Below, in pieces: positions 1 through 8,319 of a DNA stretch of 64,000 nt (position 1 is its first letter; every line of letters starts with the position of its first letter). The DNA lies in the NCBI GenBank assembly GCA_964405465.1, contig CAYONZ010000001.1, positions 124,001 to 188,000 of the forward strand, given 5' to 3'. The notes beneath the pieces were generated by a model, which was given only the letters and a program-made list of their open reading frames with translations, made no database searches and was not told where the DNA came from. A program made the translations under genes and the position numbers. Source of the stretch: CAYONZ01 sp964405465 (GTDB lineage: Bacteria > Bdellovibrionota > Bdellovibrionia > Bdellovibrionales > JAMPXM01).

Positions 1-29
1 TAACAAGAGATGACTAAACTTTCAACACC

Positions 30-58
30 TTGACGTGTTCGCTGCATTGTGCTTTTAT
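30..58 (+). promoter_or_regulatory. Putative sigma70 promoter of rpmH operon
   Basis: A -35 like TTGACG at 30-35 is followed after a 17-base spacer by TTTTAT at 53-58, which matches four of six bases of the -10 consensus. It lies about 50 bases before the rpmH start codon, and a GGAG ribosome site stands at 97-100. Assignment is by consensus matching only. Confidence 0.4.
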
Positions 59-107
59 CTGCATCTTGAAATAATTTTTTGGACCCATTAATATTTGGAG
101 ACCCGTT

Positions 108-257
108 ATGAAAAGAACTTATCAGCCTAGCCGCAAAAGGCGCAAGACTACCCACGGATTTCGTGCCCGAATGGCTACTAAAGATGGTCAAGATGTTTTA
201 AACAGGCGACGTGCGAAAGGCCGTAAACGCTTAGTAGTTGAAGTCAGTGGTAAATAA
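108..257 (+). CDS. rpmH: 50S ribosomal protein L34
   Basis: This 49-residue, strongly basic protein begins MKRTYQPSRKRRKTTHGF and ends in a K/R-rich tail, which is the typical L34 sequence and length. L34 is a component of the large ribosomal subunit that binds 23S rRNA. The ATG at 108 follows a GGAG ribosome-binding site. The gene heads the rpmH-rnpA-yidD-yidC-jag-mnmE-mnmG-rsmG block that in many bacteria lies next to dnaA and oriC, so the origin probably lies just upstream of base 1; this is inference from conserved gene order. The rnpA start codon lies inside its last codons. Confidence 0.97.
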   Translation: MKRTYQPSRKRRKTTHGFRARMATKDGQDVLNRRRAKGRKRLVVEVSGK

Positions 258-597
258 CAGGAAGCTGTCTTTTTTAAAGAAGCGCTCTGAATTTCTCCAA
301 CTCATTAGGTGTGGTAGGAAAATTCGGGGCGATTTCGTTAATTTGAATTTAAGTATGACTGAAACACAGTGTTGCAGGTTTGGCATAACTATTCCAAAAA
401 AAATTGGCTCCTCGGTTATTCGTAATCGAATAAGGAGGCGGACCCGAGAATTTCTTAGGTCTCGGCAGTTTTTTTTAAATAGAGATGTTAATATTGTATT
501 CCAGGTCAGGGACCCTGTTTTTTATAAGGAACTAGATTCTGAAAATCTTCAAGTCACTCTTTCAAAGGTATTTGAGAAAGCAATCACACCTTTTTAA
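238..597 (+). CDS. rnpA: Ribonuclease P protein component
   Basis: The 119-residue basic protein carries the RnpA signature around residues 52-70 (GITIPKKIGSSVIRNRIRRR, the usual K-x-G-x-A-V-x-R-N-x-x-R-R family motif). It is the protein subunit of RNase P, which with the catalytic RNA matures tRNA 5' ends. I place the start at TTG 238, which overlaps the last 20 bases of rpmH; GTG 247, still inside rpmH, is an alternative. The 3' end overlaps yidD by 26 bases. Such tight coupling suggests co-translation with its neighbours. Identity is secure, the exact start is not. Confidence 0.92.
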   Translation: MKSVVNNRKLSFLKKRSEFLQLIRCGRKIRGDFVNLNLSMTETQCCRFGITIPKKIGSSVIRNRIRRRTREFLRSRQFFLNRDVNIVFQVRDPVFYKELDSENLQVTLSKVFEKAITPF

Positions 598-832
598 ATT
601 TGTTTTATTGGGTTTATTGTCTGTGTATAGGCAAACTTTAACAAATATTTTAGGTGGTAGTTGCAGGTTTGAACCAAGTTGTTCAGAGTACGCGGTTCAA
701 TGTGTCAATCTACATTCACCTTGTAGAGCCTGCTGGTTAATTTTAAAGCGATTGCTTCGTTGTAGGCCGTTTGGTCCTTTTGGCTTTGATCCTGTACCAC
801 CTAAATTCGAGAGGGGTTGTTGTGAATATTGA
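572..832 (+). CDS. yidD: Membrane protein insertion efficiency factor YidD
   Basis: The 86-residue product has the YidD hallmarks: a hydrophobic/amphipathic N terminus, the CRFEPSCSEYA motif near residues 31-41 and a following basic KRLLRCRPFGPFGFDPVP segment. YidD is an inner-membrane-associated protein that assists insertion of proteins by YidC. The gene sits between rnpA and yidC as in most bacteria. Start is TTG 572, overlapping rnpA; no ATG is available upstream of the conserved region. Its last codons overlap the likely yidC start by 11 bases. Confidence 0.88.
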   Translation: MRKQSHLFKFVLLGLLSVYRQTLTNILGGSCRFEPSCSEYAVQCVNLHSPCRACWLILKRLLRCRPFGPFGFDPVPPKFERGCCEY

Positions 833-2381
833 TAGTGAGCGAAAGTCATTTTTTGATCCTTCAACAATCGGAGCATTAGTTGTTGTTCTTATTTTTTGGG
901 TCGGCTGGTCCTTTTTTATGGAAAAGAAATATAGCGCCACTAGTTTACCCTCCCCTGCTATTAGTGAAAATCAAAAGCCTAGCATGGTGCTTCAAACGCA
1001 AACAGTTAGTGTTTCTAAGGGAGACGAAAAGGAACAGATTTTAGCATTTGAGTTTCCAAATTTTTCTTTTCAAGTTTCGTCTGTTGGATTTGGGTTTAGG
1101 GATATTTTGATCAAAAGCTATTTAGATCGTGAGGGGCACCAGATAAGGGTTGGAGATGGGAGCACAGGAAAGACTTCGATTCTTGGTTCAGACGATAACT
1201 TAAATTTTTCTGTTAAAAAATTATCTAATACTGAGCTTGAGGGAGAGGTTGAATTCGGTGAATATAAGATTTTGAAGCATGCACGTATTTCTCCAGATTT
1301 ATTTAGTGTGGATATTACCACAAAAGTATATGGTCCTATTTCGAAATTTTCAGGCCTGAGAGTTGATTTTGTAGATAATTTTGTAAATCCAATTAAAAGC
1401 GGCCTCCTAGCGCCAAAAAATCGAGATGATGCTGGTATCTTTGTTTTGCACAATGATCAGAAAGTGAGAAAACCGCTGTCAGAAGAGCTATATTCTGAAA
1501 AGTATGATGCTGTTGATGTTTTTTCGTTTAATGGTCACTATTTTTCCCAGGCTTTGATTGATCAATCAGATATTAAACCCGTTGTTTCAGTGAATAAAGA
1601 AAAGGGCGGTACCTCGATGTTTGCCCATGCTGATTACATCATGAATAATGTAAATTTAGATGCAATTGAATTTAAGAATACTATGTTTTTTGGACCTAAA
1701 GAGTATGACCTTTTAGGAAAGATAGATAGCCGGGCACAGTACATTGTTGACTATGGAATGTTTGCTTGGCTAGCAAAGCCACTGTTGTGGCTTTTAAAAG
1801 CCTTCTTTTCTTTTTTTGGAAACTATGGCTTTGCAATTGTCATGTTGACTTTATTAGTTAGGACTTTAGTTCTCCCATTCAATGTTTATTCAACTAAGTC
1901 AGCTAAGGCTATGCAGGCAATTCAGCCAGAATTAAAGGAAATTCGGGAAAAATATAAAGACAATGCTCAAGTAATGAACGAAAAGGTTTTGGCTGTTATG
2001 AAGCAGAATAAAGTAAACCCCGTTGGAAGTTGTTTACCCATGCTTTTGCAATTGCCTGTATTTTTTGCTCTATACCAGGTTTTGGGCCAGAGCATTGAGC
2101 TGTATAAAGCCCCTTTCGGTCTCTGGATTTATGACTTAAGTTTGCCCGATCCTTTTTTTGTTTTGCCAGTGTTGATGGGTGCCGTAATGTTTGTGCAGCA
2201 GAAGATTACACCTACGGCCATGGAACCTGCTCAAGCAAAGATTATGTTAGCCCTTCCGGTTATTTTTTCTTTTTTCATGCTTTCATTGCCCAGTGGTTTG
2301 ACACTATATATGTTTATCAGTGGGCTTTTTGGGGTTGTTCAACAGTTGATTTTAATGCGTGATTCTGCACAGAGCACGTGA
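822..2381 (+). CDS. yidC: Membrane protein insertase YidC
   Basis: About 519 residues with an N-terminal membrane segment (residues ~14-32), a large periplasmic beta-rich domain (~50-310), and the C-terminal 60KD_IMP insertase core: YGFAIVMLTLLVRTLVLPF with the conserved arginine in the first core helix, the cytoplasmic coiled-coil hairpin (SAKAMQAIQPELKEIREKYK) and NPVGSCLPMLLQLPVFFALY. It inserts and folds inner-membrane proteins, alone or with SecYEG. The open frame extends upstream into yidD, but GTG 822 preceded by GAGAGGGG at 809-816 is the best start. It is followed by jag after 15 bases. Confidence 0.95.
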   Translation: MNIDSERKSFFDPSTIGALVVVLIFWVGWSFFMEKKYSATSLPSPAISENQKPSMVLQTQTVSVSKGDEKEQILAFEFPNFSFQVSSVGFGFRDILIKSYLDREGHQIRVGDGSTGKTSILGSDDNLNFSVKKLSNTELEGEVEFGEYKILKHARISPDLFSVDITTKVYGPISKFSGLRVDFVDNFVNPIKSGLLAPKNRDDAGIFVLHNDQKVRKPLSEELYSEKYDAVDVFSFNGHYFSQALIDQSDIKPVVSVNKEKGGTSMFAHADYIMNNVNLDAIEFKNTMFFGPKEYDLLGKIDSRAQYIVDYGMFAWLAKPLLWLLKAFFSFFGNYGFAIVMLTLLVRTLVLPFNVYSTKSAKAMQAIQPELKEIREKYKDNAQVMNEKVLAVMKQNKVNPVGSCLPMLLQLPVFFALYQVLGQSIELYKAPFGLWIYDLSLPDPFFVLPVLMGAVMFVQQKITPTAMEPAQAKIMLALPVIFSFFMLSLPSGLTLYMFISGLFGVVQQLILMRDSAQST

Positions 2382-2396
2382 TTTTGGGGGTTAGTG

Positions 2397-2945
2397 ATGT
2401 CTGGTTTTTTTAGCAAAATTTTTGGAAGAAAAAAGGCTACGGTTGAATCACCTGTGGTGAATCTTTTGGAAGACGTTCTGGAGGGGTTATTTTCCAGAGC
2501 CGGTTTGGATTTGGAATTTAATATCTCTAGCGAGGGCCATGGTGACGACGAGGCAATTCGTGTTAACCTTAATGGTGAGGATAGCGCTTTGCTTGTTGAG
2601 CGAGAGGGTGTTCTCTTGGACTCCATTCAATTGTTTGTTAAACGAACAGTTCAACATCAACTTCCAGATGCCCGTGCAATGGTGGACTTCGATTGTGATG
2701 GATATCGCGAAGAAGCAAATAAAGGACTGGTTGATTTGGCTGATAAATTGAAAGAAAAGGCGCTTGAGCAGGGCCGGTCAGTTTACTTGCGAGCACTGTC
2801 TCCTAAGGATAGAAAGATTGTTCATCAACATTTGGCTGGTGATCAGCGTGTTAAAAGTAGATCTATTGGAGATGGGCTATATAAAAAGATTAAAATTTAT
2901 CCAATTAAGGTTGGTTCTGATGATGCTAGTCGGTCAGATGTTTAG
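2397..2945 (+). CDS. jag: Jag / KhpB-like RNA-binding protein (KH and R3H)
   Basis: This 182-residue protein has a central KH-like region (~residues 60-115) and a C-terminal R3H domain with the R-x3-H motif in DRKIVHQHL, followed by RVKSRSIGDGLYKKIKI. Jag/KhpB proteins bind RNA and are linked to cell elongation and division in other bacteria. Position directly after yidC is characteristic. The usual GxxG loop of the KH domain reads EREG here, so the first glycine is missing, and the long N-terminal Jag_N domain is not recognisable. ATG 2397 with GGGGG at 2386-2390 is preferred over GTG 2394. Confidence 0.83.
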   Translation: MSGFFSKIFGRKKATVESPVVNLLEDVLEGLFSRAGLDLEFNISSEGHGDDEAIRVNLNGEDSALLVEREGVLLDSIQLFVKRTVQHQLPDARAMVDFDCDGYREEANKGLVDLADKLKEKALEQGRSVYLRALSPKDRKIVHQHLAGDQRVKSRSIGDGLYKKIKIYPIKVGSDDASRSDV

Positions 2946-4334
2946 ATGGACTTTAAACTAGAGAGAGACGCTATTTGTGCCGTTTCCACTCCTCCTGGAA
3001 TTGGAGGTGTGGCGGTAGTAAGAATGACTGGGAAAGATAGTCTCTCAATTGCTCAAAAGATTTGTGTTGGTCTTCCACAGTTTGTTGTCGAGAGGCATAT
3101 GTATCTTACGAAGTTAATTTCTTCGGATGATGGCAACGCATTTGACGAGGCACTTGTTTGTTTTTTTTCTGAGGGACGCTCATATACGGGCGATGAAACA
3201 GTCGAGTTTTTTTGCCACGGTGGACAGATGATTTGTCACATGTTGGTAAGCGAGTTGGTTCATTTGGGCTGTAGAGTGGCCCGGCCCGGTGAGTTTACTT
3301 TCAGGGCATATCTTTCAGGTAAAATTGATCTTGTTCAGGTTGAGGGAATTCATGAGATGATTCATGCTACCTCAAGTGCTGCTTCTCGTCAGTTTTTTAA
3401 ACAAATGAATGGAGAATTTGGGGCAAGGTTTCGGGATCTTGAGGATGGCATTGTATGGTGTCTTGCAAATCTTGAGGCAAGTATTGATTTTGTTGAGGAT
3501 GATTTAGAGGTATTTGATTCACAGATTCTATTAGAGAGATTAAATGAATTGGTGAAGACTTGTAATGGATTTCTTTCTTCTTTTCATTCAGGGCGGTTGA
3601 TTCGGGAGGGAGTAAAGGTCGCAATTGTGGGACGTCCAAACGTTGGAAAGTCTAGTTTGTTAAATGCGATTCTAGGTTTTGAAAAATCTATTGTAACGGA
3701 GATCCCGGGTACCACAAGAGATTTGGTAGAGGGATACTCAGCGGTGAACGGCGTTAATGTGGTATTTGTTGATACTGCAGGTATTCGTAAGTCAGAGGAT
3801 TTAGTAGAAGGTATTGGGATCCAGAGATCCAAGGGTGCCATTGAGGCTAGTGATTTAGTTTTGATTGTGTGTGAATCTTTTGGTGCCGATTTTTTGGTTG
3901 AAAATCAGCTTTTAGAGCTTGCGGGAGATCGTCCCTATTTAATTGTGAGCAATAAAAGTGACTTAAATAGAGAGTCTTCTTTAGCTATGAGGTCCTGGAT
4001 CTCTTCAAAATGTATTCCCACGGATGCAATTGTCGATGTTAGTTGTGTTGAGAATGTTGGTGTCAGTGGTTTAGTCGATCGAATATATCAAGCGATTGTT
4101 CCGATGGTAGATGTTGCAGGTATTCACCTTTGTTTACCTAGACAATTGGAGCTTGTAGTTCAGTGTAAAAAATCAATTTTGGCAGCAATGCGAGCATTTG
4201 AAAATGAACTTGGACCTGAACTTGTTTCGTTTGAACTTCAGGAGGCCGTTCGTGCAGTGCACGGTTTGGTCGGAAAAGAATTCAATGAACAAGTGATCGA
4301 TCGAATTTTTAAAGATTTTTGTATAGGTAAATAG
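2946..4334 (+). CDS. mnmE: tRNA modification GTPase MnmE (TrmE)
   Basis: 462 residues with the full MnmE layout: N-terminal tetrahydrofolate-binding domain, helical domain, inserted Ras-like G domain (GRPNVGKSS P-loop near residue 228, GTTRD switch, DTAG, NKSD), and the C-terminal FCIGK motif whose cysteine is catalytic. With MnmG it installs the (carboxymethyl)aminomethyl group at C5 of wobble uridine 34 in certain tRNAs. The ATG follows the jag stop codon with no gap, and mnmG begins two bases after its stop, so these are surely one transcript. Confidence 0.97.
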   Translation: MDFKLERDAICAVSTPPGIGGVAVVRMTGKDSLSIAQKICVGLPQFVVERHMYLTKLISSDDGNAFDEALVCFFSEGRSYTGDETVEFFCHGGQMICHMLVSELVHLGCRVARPGEFTFRAYLSGKIDLVQVEGIHEMIHATSSAASRQFFKQMNGEFGARFRDLEDGIVWCLANLEASIDFVEDDLEVFDSQILLERLNELVKTCNGFLSSFHSGRLIREGVKVAIVGRPNVGKSSLLNAILGFEKSIVTEIPGTTRDLVEGYSAVNGVNVVFVDTAGIRKSEDLVEGIGIQRSKGAIEASDLVLIVCESFGADFLVENQLLELAGDRPYLIVSNKSDLNRESSLAMRSWISSKCIPTDAIVDVSCVENVGVSGLVDRIYQAIVPMVDVAGIHLCLPRQLELVVQCKKSILAAMRAFENELGPELVSFELQEAVRAVHGLVGKEFNEQVIDRIFKDFCIGK

Positions 4335-4336
4335 GC

Positions 4337-6226
4337 ATGAGAAAATCAAGTGATTTTGATGTTATAGTAGTTGGTGCGGGGCACGCTGGTATAGAAGCTG
4401 CGATGGCATCTGCCAGGTTGGGTGTTCGCACGGGCGTTGTCACCACCAATATAGACCGAATTGGCTTTATGTCCTGCAATCCCTCAATTGGTGGGCTCGG
4501 AAAAGGCCACATGGTTCGGGAAGTTGACGTTTTAGGTGGTGTCATGGGCCTGGTGGCTGATTTGTCTTGTATTCAGTTTAAGCGACTGAATGCAAGAAAA
4601 GGTGCCGCCGTGCGGGGGTCTCGTGCTCAGTGTGATAAGGAGATCTATAACCAGGAAATGGTTCGGAGGCTTTCTGATTCACCGAACATGTCCATTATAA
4701 GTGGCGAGGTTAAAGAGCTTATTGTTGAACACGATTCTTGTGTTGGGGTAAGGCTTGGTGATGGATCAGACATATTCTGTTCAGCCGTCGTGATAACTAC
4801 AGGTACGTTTTTGAATGGTGTTATGCATATTGGCATGTCTCAAATGCTTGGTGGGCGTGTTGGGGATCTGGCTTCTGTTGGTTTGTCTGCGCAGCTGAAG
4901 GCCTTTGGTTTCGAAGTTAAACGGCTTAAAACAGGGACTCCACCTCGGTTGTATAGGGATTCAATTGATTTTTCTAAGACTTCTGTTCAAAAGGGAGATG
5001 ATACGTTTTTTCCTTTTAGTTATCGGGGAGCCCGGACACTTAGACTTCCTCAGGTAGACTGCTATTTGTCCTATACCAATGAGGAAACACACGACATTAT
5101 TCGACGTAATTTAGATAAGTCACCGATGTTTTGTGGTGCAATCGAGGGGTCAGGCCCTAGATATTGTCCTAGCATTGAAGATAAGATAACGAGGTTTGCG
5201 GATAAAGCCTTTCATCAGACTTTTCTTGAGCCAGAGAGTTTGTCTACAGATTCAATTTACCTTCAGGGTATTTCTACAAGTTTGCCTGAAGAGGTTCAGT
5301 ATGAATTTTTAAAGACCATTCCTGGGTTGGAGAATGTTAGATTGATTCGTCCAGGGTATGCTGTTGAATATGATTTTGTTGAGCCAACTCAGATTTCTCA
5401 TAGTTTAGAGACAAAGGCTTTAAGAGGACTTTTTTTGGCGGGTCAAATTAATGGCACTAGTGGTTACGAGGAGGCTGCGGCACAGGGGTTGATGGCTGGC
5501 GTAAACGCCGCGTCTTTTTTTCTGGATCGAGAACCACTGATTCTTCGACGAGATCAAGCCTATATTGGGGTATTGATTGATGATTTGGTTACAAAAGGAA
5601 CTCGCGAGCCCTATCGAATGTTTACTTCTCGTGCTGAGCATAGACTTGTTTTGAGAGAAGATAATACTTTAGAGCGGTTAGCTGAAATCGCGCACAGCAC
5701 TGGTTTGTTAAATGAATATGATTTTGAGGCTGCCATGAGGATCATTTCAGCACGATCTGAATTGCTTTTTCGTCTAAAGAACACATCCTTGTCGCCGACT
5801 TCAGATGTACAGGCAAAACTTACTAAAATGGGCACTCCTGTTTTGAATAAACAGATAAAAATCGCGGATTTACTTCGGCGAAATGAAGTTAATTGTTTAG
5901 ATTTAAAGGTGTTTGAAATCGATCCTGGTGACGATCCATTTGTTTATGATCCTGTTGAAATCGAGATCAAATATGAGGGATACATCGTGCGCCAAAATGA
6001 GATTGTTCAGCAGGCAGTTCGACTTGAGGAATTGAGGATACCTTCCGATATGAACTTTGGTTCTGTGAAGGGTCTGTCTGCTGAAGAGATTGAGAAGCTC
6101 AATAGCATTAGACCTCGAACTCTGGGGCAAGCTTCACGTATTAGCGGAGTGAACCCATCGGCGATTCAATCGATTTTGATTCGATTGAAAGGGCGTAATA
6201 AATTTCGGGAGTTGATAGTTGAATAG
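4337..6226 (+). CDS. mnmG: tRNA uridine 5-carboxymethylaminomethyl modification enzyme MnmG (GidA)
   Basis: 629 residues with an N-terminal FAD-binding Rossmann motif (VVGAGHAGIEAA, residues ~11-22), the CNPSIGG motif, the GTPPR segment, and the GYEEAAAQGLMAG region typical of GidA, plus the C-terminal helical domain that contacts MnmE. It partners with MnmE to modify wobble U34 of tRNA using FAD and NADH. Full length. It overlaps the rsmG start by eight bases. Confidence 0.97.
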   Translation: MRKSSDFDVIVVGAGHAGIEAAMASARLGVRTGVVTTNIDRIGFMSCNPSIGGLGKGHMVREVDVLGGVMGLVADLSCIQFKRLNARKGAAVRGSRAQCDKEIYNQEMVRRLSDSPNMSIISGEVKELIVEHDSCVGVRLGDGSDIFCSAVVITTGTFLNGVMHIGMSQMLGGRVGDLASVGLSAQLKAFGFEVKRLKTGTPPRLYRDSIDFSKTSVQKGDDTFFPFSYRGARTLRLPQVDCYLSYTNEETHDIIRRNLDKSPMFCGAIEGSGPRYCPSIEDKITRFADKAFHQTFLEPESLSTDSIYLQGISTSLPEEVQYEFLKTIPGLENVRLIRPGYAVEYDFVEPTQISHSLETKALRGLFLAGQINGTSGYEEAAAQGLMAGVNAASFFLDREPLILRRDQAYIGVLIDDLVTKGTREPYRMFTSRAEHRLVLREDNTLERLAEIAHSTGLLNEYDFEAAMRIISARSELLFRLKNTSLSPTSDVQAKLTKMGTPVLNKQIKIADLLRRNEVNCLDLKVFEIDPGDDPFVYDPVEIEIKYEGYIVRQNEIVQQAVRLEELRIPSDMNFGSVKGLSAEEIEKLNSIRPRTLGQASRISGVNPSAIQSILIRLKGRNKFRELIVE

Positions 6227-6929
6227 TGGATGGCTAAAGAAACCAAGTCCCCCTCCAGCGACACTTGAAGCTAAGTTTCAAGATGTTAGAATTGTGGCTG
6301 AGAAGATTTGGAAGTGGTATCCCGACTTGTCAGAGATTCAGATTAAGATGTTGGGCTCGTATTATATTGAATTGATGAAATTCAATATGGCTGTAAATTT
6401 GATTGCTACTTCTACAATTCGAAATGCTGAAGTTGTTCATTTTGCGGACTCCATTTTGGCCAGTCGTATAGTTGCTCGAGGCTTAGTCTCTGAACGTGTT
6501 GTTTGGGATTTGGGTTCTGGTAATGGGTTTCCTGGACTTGTATTGGGAATTTTGTATCCCGAAGTAAAGGTTATTTTGTTTGATCGGGACAATCGGAAAG
6601 TAGAGTTTTTAAAGCATGCAATATCGCATTTGAAGCTGCTCAATGTTGAAGCTCGATCTGGATTGGTTGAGGATTTGCCGGCTGGGAGTTTATTCAATGT
6701 GGTCGCTAGAGGGTTTGCGCCACTTTCCAGGTCATTGTTGATTTGTAGGAAACAGCTTGCGCCTGGTGGACGTTTTTTTCATTTAAAGGGTGATGGTTGG
6801 GCGACTGAACTTGGCGCGGTTCCGAGCCAGTTGTTTTCATTTTGGTCGCCGTCGCTTTTTGGGCAGTACCAGCTTCCAGAGACCGGCAGCGCTATGGCTG
6901 TTGTTTTGACAGAAAGAACTCACGAATAA
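6219..6929 (+). CDS. rsmG: 16S rRNA (guanine527-N7)-methyltransferase RsmG (GidB)
   Basis: About 236 residues with the class I methyltransferase motif VWDLGSGNGFPGLVLG and the following acidic VILFDRDNRKVEFLKH, both typical of RsmG, preceded by NLIATSTIRNAEVVHFADS. It methylates N7 of G527 in 16S rRNA. The gene overlaps the mnmG end (start TTG 6219), as is usual for gidA-gidB pairs. The proline-rich first 20 residues are not conserved in the family, so a slightly later start is possible. A parS palindrome begins six bases after the stop codon. Confidence 0.92.
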   Translation: MNSGWLKKPSPPPATLEAKFQDVRIVAEKIWKWYPDLSEIQIKMLGSYYIELMKFNMAVNLIATSTIRNAEVVHFADSILASRIVARGLVSERVVWDLGSGNGFPGLVLGILYPEVKVILFDRDNRKVEFLKHAISHLKLLNVEARSGLVEDLPAGSLFNVVARGFAPLSRSLLICRKQLAPGGRFFHLKGDGWATELGAVPSQLFSFWSPSLFGQYQLPETGSAMAVVLTERTHE

Positions 6930-6934
6930 GTAAA

Positions 6935-6950
6935 TGTTCCACGTGGAACA
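6935..6950. promoter_or_regulatory. parS centromere site 1 (ParB binding site)
   Basis: TGTTCCACGTGGAACA is a perfect 16-base palindrome and a close match to the universal chromosomal parS consensus TGTTNCACGTGAAACA. It lies between rsmG and the reverse-strand lipoprotein gene, about 0.6 kb from parA. Location next to parAB and presumably near oriC is exactly where parS clusters sit. ParB-CTP would load here and spread to organise the origin region. Confidence 0.93.
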
Positions 6951-6952
6951 AA

Positions 6953-7459
6953 TTAGTGCCCAGCTTCTTTTTTGGCCTCTTTTTTCTGCTGGGTATGTTT
7001 TTCAGAACCAGGTTTTTCCAATTTTTGCAAATGGGCGCTCCATTCGCGAGGAGCCGTGCGAAGCTTTTTGTTAGTTTGGTATTGTTGATATTCGGATTGA
7101 TCTGGCCAACTTCGCCTTTCCGCAAAATATTTGGGATACGTTTGTTTAATATAGTTCAATCTCATCTCAGCCCGAAGTTTAAAGTACTCTCGCGATGTAG
7201 CTGCCATCAACAGCTTTTGGTTTGACGCAAGTACTTGTTGTTTCAGTCTTTCCTTTCCGGGATCTCTTGGTGGCAAAACAGAGAGAGATTGCTTCAAATC
7301 GTTATTTTCTTTCAATAGTTGCCCATAGTTTGCCTCTGCTGTTTTTGCTTCCGTGACAAGATCTTTAAAAATTAAATCTGAAAGCTCTGGATTTGGAATT
7401 GGCTTTTCATCGCAAGCAAATAAAAACAATATTAAGGTAAATAAAAAAATGCGTTCCAC
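6953..7459 (-). CDS. Putative lipoprotein encoded between two parS sites
   Basis: I do not recognise a family. Read from GTG at 7459-7457 the product is about 168 residues: a hydrophobic signal (IFLFTLILFLFAC) ending in a lipobox-like LFAC at residue 16, then a helical, charged, likely coiled-coil body (for example EAKTAEANYGQLLKENNDLK) and a lysine-rich C terminus. This looks like an envelope lipoprotein. The putative GTG start lies inside parS site 2, and parS site 1 begins just after the stop codon. No clear Shine-Dalgarno is visible; TTG 7468 in the same frame is an alternative start. The open frame extends to 7564, but that part overlaps parA and lacks sense as a signal peptide. Confidence 0.62.
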   Translation of the reverse strand: MERIFLFTLILFLFACDEKPIPNPELSDLIFKDLVTEAKTAEANYGQLLKENNDLKQSLSVLPPRDPGKERLKQQVLASNQKLLMAATSREYFKLRAEMRLNYIKQTYPKYFAERRSWPDQSEYQQYQTNKKLRTAPREWSAHLQKLEKPGSEKHTQQKKEAKKEAGH

Positions 7460-7467
7460 GTGGAACA
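7452..7467. promoter_or_regulatory. parS centromere site 2 (ParB binding site)
   Basis: CGTTCCACGTGGAACA matches parS site 1 in 15 of 16 positions and keeps the full 14-base palindromic core GTTCCACGTGGAAC. It lies 67 bases before the parA start codon and overlaps the proposed GTG start of the divergent lipoprotein gene. ParB binding here could repress both promoters; that is inference. Confidence 0.9.
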
Positions 7468-7534
7468 ATCGGCTTTTTTTCTTGAAAAATTTACTGGAAA
7501 AGAGTCTAAAAGAATGAACAAGGGAGAAAACATC

Positions 7535-8308
7535 ATGGCAAGAGTCATCTGTATAGCAAATCAAAAAGGCGGTGTTGGTAAAACAACGACATCCGTCAAC
7601 CTCTCGGCAGCGTTGGCATCAAAAGGGAAGCGAGTCTTGCTTCTTGACCTTGACCCTCAGGGCAATGCCTCGAGTGGCTTGGGCTTGAAAAAATATGATT
7701 TCCAAGACTCCAATATCTATCATGTGCTGATCGGCGAAAAAACAATGGCGGAGGTAATACAAAAAACATCGAAAATGAATCTTGACGTGGTCCCCGCAAA
7801 CTCAGATCTAGTTGGCGCAGAAATTGAGCTTGTCGATGTTCCCAATCGAGAATTTAAACTTAAAGAAGCGATTTCTAAGGTTGCATCATCGTATGACTAT
7901 ATAATGATAGATTGTCCACCCTCTCTTGGATTACTCACTTTAAATGCACTCACCTCAGCTAATACATTTTTGGTGCCTCTGCAGTGCGAATATTATGCTC
8001 TTGAAGGTCTGTCACAACTTCTCAATACAGCGGGGCTAGTAAAGAAGAATATAAATCCCGATCTTCGAATAGAAGGAATCGTATTGACCATGTTTGATAC
8101 CAGAAATAACCTTAGTCATCAGGTTGTTTCTGAAATTCAAAACCATTTTGGAGACAAGGTTTTTAAAGCGATTATTCCAAGAAATGTCCGTCTAAGTGAA
8201 GCTCCAAGTCACGGTCAAGCTATAATAGAATATGACTCAAAATCAATTGGTGCCACTAAATATTTAGACTTAGCGGAAGAACTTTTGCATAAAACAAACT
8301 CAAATTAA
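7535..8308 (+). CDS. parA: Chromosome partitioning ATPase ParA
   Basis: 257 residues starting MARVICIANQKGGVGKTTTS: the deviant Walker A motif KGGVGKTT (residues 11-18) with the signature lysine, Walker A' (LLLDLDPQGNAS) and IMIDCPPSLG (Walker B) define a ParA/Soj ATPase. It forms nucleotide-dependent gradients on the nucleoid that move ParB-parS complexes. The frame is open from 7460, but ATG 7535 with AGGGAG at 7521-7526 gives the canonical N terminus. parB follows after 11 bases. Confidence 0.96.
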   Translation: MARVICIANQKGGVGKTTTSVNLSAALASKGKRVLLLDLDPQGNASSGLGLKKYDFQDSNIYHVLIGEKTMAEVIQKTSKMNLDVVPANSDLVGAEIELVDVPNREFKLKEAISKVASSYDYIMIDCPPSLGLLTLNALTSANTFLVPLQCEYYALEGLSQLLNTAGLVKKNINPDLRIEGIVLTMFDTRNNLSHQVVSEIQNHFGDKVFKAIIPRNVRLSEAPSHGQAIIEYDSKSIGATKYLDLAEELLHKTNSN

Positions 8309-8319
8309 TTGGTGTTTAA

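Noticed and set aside
6842..7225. 127-residue plus-strand frame between rsmG and parA
   Set aside because: It begins inside rsmG in another frame and runs antisense to the lipoprotein gene; its hydrophobic K/R/F-rich sequence has no family features and no ribosome site.
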